64,000 nt of DNA, from positions 8,496,519 to 8,560,518 of the forward strand of contig NW_004624784.1 in assembly GCF_000247695.1 (NCBI RefSeq). The letters are read 5' to 3'. This document shows, one piece after another, positions 36,146 to 47,350 of the stretch. The first letter of the stretch is position 1. The number at the start of each line of letters is the position of its first letter. A model generated the notes under the pieces. It was not told where the DNA came from. It searched no databases and was given only the letters and a program-made list of their open reading frames with translations. The translations under genes and the position numbers were made by a program. Source of the DNA: Heterocephalus glaber (taxonomy: Eukaryota > Chordata > Mammalia > Rodentia > Bathyergidae).

Positions 36146-38599
36146 TTTCACTGTGCTTGAGACTTATTCTCCCTATGTACCTATTAATACCATGAGCCCA
36201 GAGCACCCCATGTCTGGAGAGATGGTGACCAGCATGAAGGCTATGTCCTGCAGCTGTTTTTCCTACCAGCTCCTGGGGGCACACACGGGCAGACCCTGCT
36301 GAGTTTCCTAAGGCAGCCTTTGAACACCAAACTGCGGAACTCAGCCTCGGACAATCTCTCACCACATTGGAGCTGACAGTATGAATGCAATCATGGAGCT
36401 AAATGGTGTTTCAGAGAATGAAGTTGAACCTCCTCTTTAGTTCCGCCTCATTCCAGGTTACCAACTGCCCCAGTTTCCATGGGACTGTTCCAGTGGTAAG
36501 ACATGGAGTGTGAGGGCCCCTTTTATGTTGTCCAGTTTTCCTGGCATTGGTACAAAATCTCAAATCTGGCACAGTGAGAGTGAACTTGGAACTGTAGTTT
36601 TGCAGAAATTATGAAAGAATCAGACATAACCAGTGTTTATTGATCTTCAAAGAGAAACGTCCAAGCATTTCTTTCTATCTTGTACTTTCTACCAACAGCG
36701 GCCAATACAACGCCTCAAACCCACTTGGCACTCAGCACTTTTTGTTAGAAACTGCTTGTGTTACTGAGCCAGTGGTTGCCCTAGGTGTTCATCACAAGCA
36801 CTTAAAATGATTGCTTTTGCAGTTGCAGATGGCTGTACCATCTCCAGACAAAGAGGGTCACTGAGGGCTCTGCTTATATGATCTGGTTTCTGGAAAGAAT
36901 TCACTAAATTTTACAATGGGACACAAGCACACTGGACCCTGCTGACCCAGGGAATTTTTACAAAATTAAATCAGCCATAAATTCTCTCTGGGCCTTGTTT
37001 GTCCCTGACAGTTCCTCTAGGGGATTTTTGAAAGTTTGGATTAAACTATATGTTCATATACATTGAGATACTGAACTCCCACTTTCTATGGGTGCATTTG
37101 TGTGAGCCCCATCAGTGGGAAATGTAGGTACAAGGGCAGGGTTCTCTGCCTCCACTGTCTTCCTACAGAGGACTGAGGGACAAAAACACTCAATTACACT
37201 TGATCGTGGTCTACACAGACTGTTTTCGATGTTATGCTACCAGTGAGAAAAGAGAACAGGGAATCAAAATAACCTCCAAAGGGACAAGTGCTTGCCTTTT
37301 ATCAAATGAACGTTATATACTACAGGGTGTTTGCTATTTTAAAAAATAATCTTATTTTGAAATTTTTGCTTCTTCAGCAAGTTTCATTCCTGCCCCCTTA
37401 CCACGTATACAACATTTTAAAGTTAGTGGATGTCATACCTTGAAGCAAGCCTGAATTCTTTTTTGTTTTTCCTTGGGACTGCTAAACTCTGTGTTGCTGA
37501 AAGAGATCAGGGTATTCATAAAGCTGCTATAGTGTGTTCTTTACCACACATGTGCTTGCTGAGTTATCAAAAAAAAATTGCCCTCCTCCATCTTGATTTT
37601 GTTACCATCCTTTTAGAGATCATTCCCAAGAATGACTGATTTTGTAGTCAGATTAAAGCTCTTTAAAATATTTAATACATTTATCATAGATAAACATATA
37701 TAAAATATCTCTGCCTGTTGAATGTGGTTGGTATGCTACACTAGTAAAGGTTACCACAATTTCTGTTAAGCATGGATGTGGTAAAAGAAATTCTTGTTGT
37801 TTGGCTTTTTCCCCTCCTTCCTTGTTCATCATTCAACAGAAACCAGAGTGCTTAGATTTTTGGTGGCTTACAGCAGAGAGTGGGGAGAAACTGGCCTGTG
37901 GTTGGATTTCCACAGAGCACTCTATGCCAGGGGCCAGCTGGTCATATTTGTCCAAACCCTGTACTGATTTTTCCCTGAAACCTTAGCTTGGATAGCTTCC
38001 TGCAAACAATGTGAACTCTTGCTTGCATGCCAGGTGAACTGCTGTTTGAGATATTTTCAGAATTCAAGGGCGTTATGCTAAGTCAAGACTATTTAAGTAA
38101 AACAAATAAACAAGCAGTTACAGGGTTTTATTTCTGTATAATCTGTAATTTTGAGTTGTAGTTCCTCAGGGGGAGGAGCAGCCTGAGATGGTTATGGTGT
38201 GTTACAAGCCAATTGCTACAGGAACGAGTCCAGAGTCCTACAATAATTTAGTCTTTGCAAACAGAGCTAAAAATATCAAAACATATTACAGCAAATGCCT
38301 TTGTCTGCTTGGTTTCCAGTCTTTCAGAGCATATCCCTAGTCTTGTCATTTATTTGTTAAAAAACAAAACAAAAAAACAAAAAATGCCAGCTCAGGCTCC
38401 AGGTATGTGCTGCAGCCCTTGCTGGCTGTTCACTTAAGAAGGCAGGGACCAAAGCACCCGCTGTTATCCTACAGATTGTTTTTACATTGCCCACTTTTGG
38501 CCTGATAACCACCACTGGGGAGGAAAATGGAAGAATCCATTTCTCTTTTCTACATTACATGGAAAGCAAGCCCATGATGTCATTCTCCTTGAACAAATA
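36146..38599. other. No gene seen; repeat-poor sequence
   Basis: About 2.4 kb with no interspersed repeat I can name and only short frames (up to 82 codons). The absence of repeats next to repeat-rich flanks is mildly suggestive of constraint. Confidence 0.35.
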
Positions 38600-38990
38600 A
38601 CAGTCCAAAAAATTGTTTCCAGTGGCTTTTAGAGATAAATGTGAAGTGCTGTGTAAGGATAGCCATGATGTGGTGGAGAAAAAAAAATGGACGTGGGACT
38701 GTCTAAATGTTTGTCTCCACCAGAAATGTTATTGGATTCTGCCCCGTGTGCTCTTCTTTGTTGTTACAGACACAGGGCATATTCTCAGTGGGCAGCAAGC
38801 AAGGCAGAGGCAGCAGAGACACAATCTCATTAATGATTCAACACACCACTCTAGCGGCTGCTGGAGCACACAATGCTCATGTAGATTCCAAATGGCCGCT
38901 GGATTCATTTGCCTTGGCTCTCTGGGAAAGAGGCTGTTAGATTGGGCTGTTAAAAATCATTGAGGAAACTTGACAATTACCAGTGCCCTC
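38600..38990. other. Candidate conserved noncoding block
   Basis: Repeat-free segment of balanced composition with factor-like words: 'ctcattaatgattcaacaca', 'ggctgctggagcacacaatg', 'aaatggccgctggattcatt', 'ttaaaaatcattgaggaaac'. It also carries overlapping frames of 116 and 77 codons on the plus strand; neither resembles a known protein, and I see no splice-site framing. Could be an enhancer or, less likely, an unknown exon. Confidence 0.28.
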
Positions 38991-39679
38991 CCCAGCCCTG
39001 TGCACTCACATTTCCCCAGTCAAGGATAGGGCCCAGACTTCAATGTCTTTCAACACCCCTGACCCAGCTGGGTAGTTCTGATACACGAGCCATTGTTTTG
39101 GGAGAAAGCAAGTTTGGGAGAACTTAAGTGTCTTCTCATCCTGAAGCCTCAAAGCCTGGCCCACTTTCTCCTGCTCAACAGACTGTGTCTTCTTTCCCCC
39201 AGAAGAAAGAGAAGACCCCTGAGAATTGAAGTTAGGGATGTAATTTTCTAAGTTTGTGGCATATCTTTTTCTGTCTGTAAGATAAATACCACAAAAGTGT
39301 TAAAAAGTCTGATAGAAACCTCTCATGTTGCTGTTTCACATCGGTATTGGCTGTGCAGCCAGATCATCCAGGCCAACTTAATACTCTTCTTATGATTAGA
39401 ACTTTTTTCTTCTTTTATAAGGATGTCACAGTTTTGACCCCTATGGGTTTCATTTTTTAAATGATCCTCAAACTCAGAAAGTTCCGAGCTGGGATTGAGG
39501 TTCTGATGTTCTTCTCTTGGAAATTTGTCAAGAGAGATGTGGAAAATAACTTGTCTAAGACAAGGCATCTCTCCTGTGGGCATTGATATTCTAAAAGAAA
39601 GGGAAGTGTCCAGTGTTGTTCCTGAGAGACTATAGGGAGTGTCTCTTGGTATTGGCTGTGAGGGAAGATCATGTGATCA
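38991..39679. other. No gene seen; unassigned sequence
   Basis: Minus-strand frames of 80 and 86 codons overlap here with no recognised domain. No firm repeat call. Confidence 0.35.
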
Positions 39680-40365
39680 TCTTCTACACACAAAGCCATT
39701 CTCCAGCAAACACCAACAGGGTGTCCTATAATTTACTTCAATTCTGATGCTACCTTCCTATTGTTAGAGTTGGACCCCACAGGTTCAGGGCTCAGTCTAA
39801 GACTATCTCCATTGAAGATGCTAGTTGAAAGTCTAAGATGGTGACCTTGCTTTTGCCTCACCAATTGCAATAGGATCCCCATGACTACCTCATCAGGTGA
39901 CTTGCTAGAATGACTCACAGAATTAGGAAATACTCCACTTATATTTAACCATTTATTATAAAAGTTATTAAAAGGGATAAGGTGAACTATCAGATGAAGA
40001 GATATGTAAAGTAAGGTATGTGGGAAGAGGCATGAGATTTTCATGCTACCCTCCAGGGATCTCCATGTTCTAAGTAACCCAGAAGTTCTGTGAACCCTGA
40101 AGTTCAAGAATTCATAGATCAATGATTAACTCCATCCCTGGTCCCTTATCCTTTTCCAGAGAATGGAAAGGGGGGCCAAAAATCCCAAGCTTCTAAGGTG
40201 ACCAGTCCCCATCCAAAAACCCACCAAGTGTCAGTTCACTGAAACACAAGACACACCTCTCTCCTAGGAAATTCCGAGAGTTTGGGATCTCTGTGCCAAG
40301 AACCAGGATCAAAAACTAAATACCTAGTTCTTGTTCTATCACAATGTCACAGGGACCCATTGCCT
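39680..40365 (-). mobile_element. LTR-like remnant of an endogenous retroelement
   Basis: On the minus strand the text begins 'tgtgacattgtgatagaaca' and passes through 'ggttcttggcacagagatcc', 'ggaatttcctaggagagagg', 'gtttttggatggggactggt', 'ataataaatggttaaatata' and 'gattgcaattggtgaggcaa'-like text. This has the layout of an old ERV/MaLR-class LTR that I recognise in general form but cannot name. A 129-codon minus-strand frame inside it is not a retroviral gene. Confidence 0.5.
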
Positions 40366-41289
40366 CCCCACTGGCAATAAGACCAAGCATGACAGTGACA
40401 AAGGTAACTGTGAAATAATGCAAACCACTGTGAGCTCCATCTTTCCTTCCACAAGATAGAAAGTAACTTAGAAATGAACATGAGCAAAGCTGCCTCTGTC
40501 CACTTAGAGGTGGTAAGGCCCCTAGCTTCCAGAAATACCCATTTAGAAAGATTATTTTTGAGGGTTCTTTATGATGACCGAAGTTCCAGAATTTCAGATG
40601 TATTCTTTGGGCTCCCAGTTGACCCATTTATTACAGCCTCTACTTGTCTTACAAGCAGTAGAAAAAGGAAAATACTAAGAATCACCTCAGACTAAATGAT
40701 GACCTACAGTTAACTAGAAAAACATTGTCTAGACAATGAAGCTCTGAAACCTCTGAGATATCTGGTCAGAGCTGGGATCAGAGTAGCCTTCCTCTCCCAT
40801 CCTGACTGGACTATTATCCAGATGTCATATTTTCCACATCCTTACAAGCCTATTACCAACTGAGTGAAGAGAAGCAAACCCTGGTGGCTCCCTGTTGGGG
40901 GATAACCCAACTGTCTGGACTCTACTGTGGACGCTCAGTGCCAGCATGAAGACTGCCACAAGCTGTCCTGGCTTCTTCCTTCCCTGCTTCTGTTGCTCCT
41001 AAGTAGTAAAATTGACTGACTTCAGGTCCATGCCTTTTTAAAATATTGCCCTCTCTCTTCTTGGGAAACATGATAATGATGAGAAAAATGCAGCAGTGGA
41101 AAGAAGCATGGGACATATGGCCAGGATCACAGCCACAATGCTGGCCTCCTGAGGCCTTGCAGCACGGTTGCTAGAGTCTAGATATGTAAAATAGATTTGC
41201 AGATGAAGACCCCTGAAAAATCATAAGAAAATGCAATCATAGAATAAATGGCTCATCGGTGGGTACTGAATATATCTGACAGTGAGCTG
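40366..41289. other. No gene seen; unassigned sequence
   Basis: May be internal sequence of the adjacent retroelement ('ctggtggctccctgttgggg' at 40.88 kb), but no retroviral domain could be read. A 103-codon minus-strand frame at 40316-40627 is unassigned. Confidence 0.3.
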
Positions 41290-41445
41290 GCCAAGGGCAC
41301 TGCTGTGCAGTCACAGAGCTAATGCTATATACCTTGGGTGGGTCATTTTAATCTTCCTTAGCTGTATTTCATCACCTATTAAATAGCTGCATTCACCTTA
41401 CTAAATAATGATAAGGTTTCATTATTTGCCAGATAATGAGGAAGA
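41290..41445 (-). mobile_element. MIR SINE (minus strand), degraded
   Basis: 'accttgggtgggtcatttta', 'atcttccttagctgtatttc' and 'atcacctattaaatagctgc' follow the complement of MIR. Confidence 0.5.
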
Positions 41446-42006
41446 CTTTCCAAAACTTGGATTCATGACAAATAACTTGTCATAGAAGGTAATCTAGGGC
41501 CCTATCTCAGAAAAAGACTGTTCTTGGAATCAAAAAGTTTATTTATTTTTATTTATTCTACACCAGTTTTGCACTACATATCTCCATACAGCCAAAAACA
41601 TGAAATACAAATATAATCATTTTAAGTACTTTTTGATAGTACACAAATTTAGCTGGCTTAGATCAGATTTCAGATTTTAAAATGGCTTTTTAAGTGGAAT
41701 TCACTCATTCACTTCTTCAGCCAACAAAATGGCTCTTCGCAACTTAATAAATTTTGACTTGCATTTAAAGGGAACTGCAACATTGATAAATATGTTAAAG
41801 AACTCGTAGAACATGCCATCCTCATCACAACAACTGCTAAATGCAAAGTCTTGATTCTTCCTTCCAAGCCATCTTATCTCACATAATGTAGAAGGCTCAC
41901 CCTTTCATCTACAACCAGAGGAGTTGCCCAGGAGCACAGAACCCAGGAGCTTTTCCTGTTAATTACTGGCCTTGGATTTGCCTCATCTCTGAAAGAGGTT
42001 TAAGAG

Positions 42007-42008
<2 letters not shown>
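41446..42008. other. No gene seen; unassigned sequence
   Basis: AT-rich with a short 'ttatttatttttatttatt' stretch at about 41,539. Nothing else recognised. Confidence 0.4.

Positions 42009-42040
<32 letters not shown>
42009..42040. repeat. (TG)n microsatellite
   Basis: About 16 uninterrupted dinucleotide units. Confidence 0.95.
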
Positions 42041-42042
<2 letters not shown>

Positions 42043-42549
42043 TTCACCATCGTTTCCATTCTTGGGAGGAAATGCCATGTTTCTAGGTAGTCTATGAGCA
42101 GCATTAAAAAGCCCCAGAGTCTGTGGCATCTATGAGGTCATCTTGCAGGGTCTGCTCCCCCAAAGCCTCCTAAGATGGCGCTGGAACAGTGGCCCATGCA
42201 CTTCTGCACAGGCCTCCCTGTGATGTTGGGTGCTTTTACCATGGAACCAGCTGCCCACTGTTTTAGTATAACAAAAATATTTTTAATTAAAGAAAAAAAT
42301 TCACCAAATTCTTGCTAACCATCCAGCCGTTGAGGGAGGGTTTAGGTTGGGGTGGGTGGGATTTTGCAAGGAGAGGCTACACATAGCCCCAGGCAGGAGT
42401 GTTTTGGGTGCATTCTCTTCAGACAACGCAAGCACAAAAAGTTAGTGGGGCTCAATTCCTGGCCCTTGGACAGATTTACAAGCGAGCTTTTCAAGAACAG
42501 ATCCAATGTGATCAGTTTGGTATGGATTCATAATATAGTGTAATAAGGG
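42041..42549. other. No gene seen; unassigned sequence
   Basis: No repeat or coding similarity recognised between the two TG tracts. Confidence 0.4.
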
Positions 42550-42608
42550 GTGTGTGTGTGTGTGCATGAGTGTACATGCACACATGAATGTGTGTATGTG
42601 TGTATACA
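42550..42608. repeat. Imperfect TG/CA-rich tract
   Basis: A (TG)7 core followed by 'catgagtgtacatgcacaca' and more TG units. A decayed alternating purine-pyrimidine repeat. Confidence 0.85.
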
Positions 42609-43384
42609 TAGTTGTTGTCATTTTTATCTACAGGCAGGATGTTTCTTCTCTTTGAAAATCTAAACAGATTTTTGGGCACCTGTTATATAACTTTTTTGAA
42701 AACTAAAAAGATAAGTTAGGTGGTGACAGGCCTATGAAGCCAGAATTTCACAGTATACATTTTTCTATATCCGAAGGAAATGAAATTAAACTCTGAATTG
42801 TATTATTTTGAATTGAATTGACAAGCAAGTCTTCCTCCAGGTTAGGCTGGATAATCAAGTTAATTCCAGTGCACTGGAAGGGCTATGTTTGGAAAATGCT
42901 GCCGTGTGGGCACTGTGTATACACAGTGCACTACTCTGCATTCTGAGAATCAAACTCTTGTGGTCTGAGTCCTATTTGTTTGAGGTTTCTTGTTCTTTTT
43001 GCTCACTTCACTTTCATTGCTTTGATAAACACACATTTGGCTTTCCAGCTCACAACTGTTATTCTGAGGATGAGGCTGGATGGTCACTGCTACAGGCTCC
43101 TTGCTAGCTGGCAGCCATCCTGACTAGTTCAGTTCTAAGGTTCAGTACATTCCTACAAAACATGGCTTATGAAAAGAAAAGGGACAGCATGCATCCTCCA
43201 AGATTGGTTTACATCCTGAAACACTTAAGCATGTATAATTGTAGTTGGTTGCAGTGTTGATGCCCATTGCTTAGTAATTAATGTACTTTCTTCCACTTTT
43301 GTGTGAGATGTGTCATTAACTTCTCAGATCTGTCCTGCTGCTCCAGGTTTAGTCTGTACACAGTGGGAAGAAATCCTGTTTCTT
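42609..43384. other. No gene seen; unassigned sequence
   Basis: A 72-codon frame without recognised similarity. 'ttgaattgaattgacaag' near 42.81 kb is a short direct repeat. No interspersed repeat called. Confidence 0.35.
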
Positions 43385-44060
43385 ACAAAAAATTGCAGAG
43401 CAATTTGATCCAGTTTCTTTTGTTGAAATGCTGAGTTAATTATATTTAACCACAGATGATGGTAAAGTTGCGCTAACAGCATTTTTTAATCAATGGGAAA
43501 TGTTTAGCTTGTGTGAGATAGGGGAGGTGGGAAACCAGATTGGTGGAGGAGGCCAGGGAACAAATTCCACATGAAAATGTTAATTGTGTGATTAAGCATA
43601 AGCTTTCTAATGAAGTTATTATGGGATACTAAAGAGGCCTTTACTGCGTGAACTTGGAGACAGAATGTAAATGTGCTTGTACATGCCTATTAAAGAGGAA
43701 AGAAAAGATCCCCACCTCTCCCTTTGCCCATATCTAGATTGCTTTGCAGAAATAACAACAAGCTTGGGAAACCCAGAACAAGATTGACCTAGTTGATACT
43801 AACCATATTCCAAAAGCAGAACCTGGAGGTGATTGTTTTTGTGGTTTAATGGGCAGCTAGACAGACCTGTTTACCCAAGTTACAATGCTAGCAGATCATT
43901 TCAACTTGCGTTTATTGGTGGAACAATTAGGATTGAACTCTCCCCAGTGTGAAATCAGAAGTGCAGATTGGCTCCACATTAATAATGCAGAGAGAAAAGC
44001 TGTTTAATTGGAAAAAGCTAGACTGTGTATTGTGATTCGCCTTTCTTTGTGCCCGTGGCA
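43385..44060. other. Candidate conserved noncoding block
   Basis: Repeat-free, with words such as 'gctgagttaattatatttaa', 'gttaattgtgtgattaagca', 'taagctttctaatgaagtta', 'ccacattaataatgcagaga' and 'agctgtttaattggaaaaag'. There is no open frame of 60 codons. Texture of a developmental regulatory element; not tested. Confidence 0.3.
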
Positions 44061-44444
44061 GCTCCTCAACATATAAGAGTTTGACCTCATATAGGGTAAC
44101 GGATAATACCTGTTTTCACTGGTCAAAAGTTCCCTAATTTCCATGTTGGCTCTGGGGTGAGATGGCCACAGGTTCTGTGAAGATGCTGGTCATGTTCATT
44201 ACAGGTTGCTGTTTCAGAATCTCATGGGAAAGATATTTTTACCAACCTTGTTTCATTAGTGGGTTTCTTTGATGGATTGTTTTTCCCAAGAGGCATGACA
44301 TAACAAGTCTAGAACCTTTCTCTTATTTCCACACACCTTCATTTTCATATGTCTCAGTATCTTCACCTTTTTTGCAGATCAAAGCTATTTTTTTCTAGTA
44401 AATTACACTTATAATTCTATGTTGTTTTTCAGAGCATTTGAGCA
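44061..44444. other. No gene seen; unassigned sequence
   Basis: Nothing recognised. Confidence 0.4.
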
Positions 44445-44635
44445 TTCCCAGCTTATTGGAAACTCAGAGCAGCCTGGGACTAGGAAGGGCAGATGTTGGC
44501 ACTCCAGTTTCATGGAAAAGGAGTTGGCGTCAGAAAGATGTGCCCAGGGCTCCATAGCTAATGGAAGAGGCCTTACTCTATACCAGGTCCACAGAGTCCA
44601 GACCTCCATTCTTTCCTCACTAAGGCTCACAGCAG
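44445..44635 (+). mobile_element. MIR-like SINE, degraded
   Basis: 'gatgtgcccagggctccata', 'gctaatggaagaggccttac' and 'cagagtccagacctccattc' recall the MIR 3' half. Frames on both strands here are incidental. Confidence 0.4.
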
Positions 44636-45164
44636 TTTACTCCTGTTTTATTATTGTCAGTTTCTCCCCAGTATTCAAATTCTGCTCATTCTTATACCAG
44701 GATTCTTGCCCTTTCTTGGTGCCCATCTCTAATTTTCCCTAACAGAAATGTACAACACAAGTGTGACAAGTGCCCAGCAGTAATCTCTTAAGCAAAGGGA
44801 AGTAGACATGCACTGGCCAGATGTTAAGAAGATATAAAAGTGCAGCTCTGTGTTCTCATTGCTTGAGAAACTATCCAAGGTCTTGAAATAATGTGAAGAA
44901 TTGTTTTGAGTCATCCCTATGAGGGAAAAGAGGATAATAAGAGGCAAATAGGGTGGTTTTGTTGTTTGTTTTACATTGTTTTATGTTTTCATCTTTAGGC
45001 TGCATCTCCAGATTTTATTTTTATATCTCCCTGACCTATTTGTTTATAAAACAAAGATACCAAAAAAAACTTAAGGGCAAAAAGAAGGCATTTTTTTTCA
45101 TACTGCATGGAATAAATGTTTGGAGTCATGAATCAGAACTCTCTTGGGTGGGAAAAAATAATTA
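44636..45164. other. No gene seen; unassigned sequence
   Basis: Frames of about 70 codons without similarity. AT-rich at the 3' side. Confidence 0.4.
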
Positions 45165-45365
45165 AACTTGTCTTCCAACACTGCTAAAAGCTAATTGCAT
45201 TAAAATAATTATTAATGCTGTAAATAAGGACCAGGTAATCTGAGCTGATCTTCGTGTTTTATTGTGTTTGTGTTTAGAAAACCTGCAATAGTATAATTAA
45301 AAATAAGATACAGTGACTTGATTTTCCAAAGCCTTGTTTTCTGTAGAAATTGCAGGGTTCAAAAA
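45165..45365. other. Candidate conserved noncoding element
   Basis: Short repeat-free AT-rich block with overlapping homeodomain-type sites: 'aaagctaattgcattaaaat', 'aattattaatgctgtaaata', 'agtataattaaaaataagat'. The density of TAAT cores in about 70 bp is notable. Conservation not tested. Confidence 0.35.
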
Positions 45366-45439
45366 GGAATAGGTGAGGGACGGAGGAGAGGAATTAATGG
45401 GTGCTGCTGCTCCATGTGTCACAGTCTGGATGAGTTCTT

Positions 45440-45612
45440 TGTTTATATTGTCTGTGTAATTCTCACTAAAAACCTGTCAATTATCTTCACTTGATGGAGG
45501 AGGAAACATGTTCCGAGAGGCGAACCAGTTTGTTCCAAAGCACACAGCTCTTAAATAGCAGAGTCCAAGTTTGAACCCAGGTGTCTCTATCCTCCCAGTA
45601 CAGCTTCCCAAA
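45440..45612 (+). mobile_element. MIR SINE
   Basis: Ordered MIR words: 'tgtgtaattctcactaaaaa', 'cacttgatggaggaggaaac', 'aagcacacagctcttaaata', 'gcagagtccaagtttgaacc' and 'caggtgtctctatcctccca'. Confidence 0.8.
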
Positions 45613-45759
45613 GTGGAATTTAGGCAAGCATGAGGCTTGAAATCCATCATGAAAATGATAATTTACTCTCCTAAGTATTGCTCCCTTACAGTTAGCAATG
45701 AGTTGGATTTACTGATCACTTGTGTCCAACTGGGTAATTTATCTTTTTTCATACATCTT

Positions 45760-46157
45760 ACAGGTTGAATTGTGTCCTACCAAAATTCGTGTATTGAACT
45801 CCTAATCCCTAGTACTTCCAAATGTTCCTTTATTTGCTAATAGGTCATTGCAATTGATTAAGGTAAGGTCAAATTGTAATCAGGTGACCCTTCATCGAAC
45901 ATGACTGGTGTCTTGGGGGAAGTTTAGGGACAGACACACATAAGAAGAACATTAAATGAAGATTAGAATGATGCTACCTCAAGCCAAGAAACTACTAGAA
46001 ATTAAGAGATGGCCCTGGGACAGACTCTTTCCTACTTTCTTCAGAAGGAACATGGCCCTGAAAACACCTGATCTTGAACTTCTAGCTTCTGGAACTTTAA
46101 AACAAGAAATTTCTCTTGTTGAAGCCACTCAGTTTCTGGCAATTCATTTGCCTTAAT
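45760..46157 (+). mobile_element. MLT1-type ERVL-MaLR LTR
   Basis: Near full-length ordered match to MLT1: 'caggttgaattgtgtcctac', 'caaaattcgtgtattgaact', 'aatgttcctttatttgctaa', 'taggtcattgcaattgatta', 'aacatgactggtgtcttggg', 'aagccaagaaactactagaa', 'gaacatggccctgaaaacac' and 'gaagccactcagtttctggc'. The 66-codon frame inside is a product of the LTR. Confidence 0.9.
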
Positions 46158-46489
46158 ACAGTGCATCTCATCTGTTATTCCTTTGGGTCTTCAGTCTCAT
46201 TCCCATCAGTCCGGGCTGGGCTGCTGGTACTTCTTTCAAGATGTCAGCACATACTTACGGTAGCATCTAGGAGCTGCCGTCAAAGCCATCTTGTCTTGTG
46301 TAAAGCATGAAGCTCATTCCTTCTACATTCCAAATAAATGTCCTCACCTTGATTCCCATTATTCTCCCTGTCCCCCTCCCCCAACAATCTCATCCTCATT
46401 GTGTTCTGGAATTATTATTTTCTGTGCCACAACGTATTCTGTAAGTATTACTTGGCTGGATGTCAGGATATTATAGCTTGAGGATTGAT
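46158..46489. other. No gene seen; unassigned sequence
   Basis: Two frames of 61-64 codons, no recognised similarity. Confidence 0.35.
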
Positions 46490-47350
46490 CTCGGTATGTT
46501 CTTTAGTCTGGGTCTTTTATTTTGCCTTACATTGTTTATTCACAGATTTTAGAAGATTGCACATTTTGTTTAATTATGTTGGAGACAGACTGGCATTTTA
46601 GCTGTTACAGTCTGTGGGAGAGGAGTTGATAGCAAAAATTATGTGGAGTTTAAATTGTTTTCGGTGAAGGAAGTGGAAATGAATGAAGCTGTTTTATCAT
46701 GAAAAGTAGGTATTTTGCTTTGGATCTGAGATTGTTGTTTTTTTTGGTTTTTTTGGTTTTTTTCCTTCTTAGCTGGAAATGTTCTAAGTGCTGCATTGTC
46801 TATTTTTTTTGCCTTTTACAAGTCTGATTGTTATAAAAAAGGAAATTTGTATCTGTATTTGCAAATTTTGAGCATGGCAGCTGTGTTTTCAAGGCTTAAT
46901 CTGGGATTGAACTGAGATGCAAATGATGTCAAAAGTTTTCCCGTGATGTTGTCAAGTTTTACTTCTTTTTTTTTTTAATACTGTATGTGGCACCTCCAAC
47001 CTCCATGCAGGGTCTACTGAGTTTCAGATTTTTAGGTAATGGCAGTCTTACAATGATGTTAACTCAGAAAAGCCACCAGTACTGGTTTTAACCTCCCTTC
47101 TTTGCCCACAGGTGACTGCCGTGGGCATATGGACAGGGCCTCTGATCTGCTTTTAATATATTAGCCATGTTTTTTATTGGTGGGGGAAACCTTCACAAAA
47201 CCACAAAGCTTTTTGTCTCCATGTCTGTCAAATTGTGGCTGATTTAATTTGAATGAAATTTTAATTGGAAAAATTCTGCCAAGATCCAGCCTGATTTGAA
47301 TATTTATAGTTATGCTAAGAATCTCTATATACCTGGGGTCTAATTTGAAT
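46490..47350. other. Candidate conserved noncoding block (strongest by eye)
   Basis: Repeat-free 0.85 kb with no 60-codon frame. The core at 47,130-47,330 is dense in AT-rich factor-like words: 'ctgcttttaatatattagcc', 'ccacaaagctttttgtctcc', 'ggctgatttaatttgaatga' and 'aattttaattggaaaaattc'. A T/G run at 46,735-46,762 lies in the left part. The composition is like known long-range developmental enhancers; the target gene is unknown. Confidence 0.35.

Noticed and set aside
39323..39699. Minus-strand frames with a 'TGEMPC' motif that recalls zinc-finger linkers
   Set aside because: None of the Cys/His spacing of C2H2 fingers follows; the resemblance is a single short word.
39733..40122. A 129-codon minus-strand frame, considered as a retroviral gene remnant
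   Set aside because: It lies within LTR-like noncoding sequence and shows no gag, pol or env motif.
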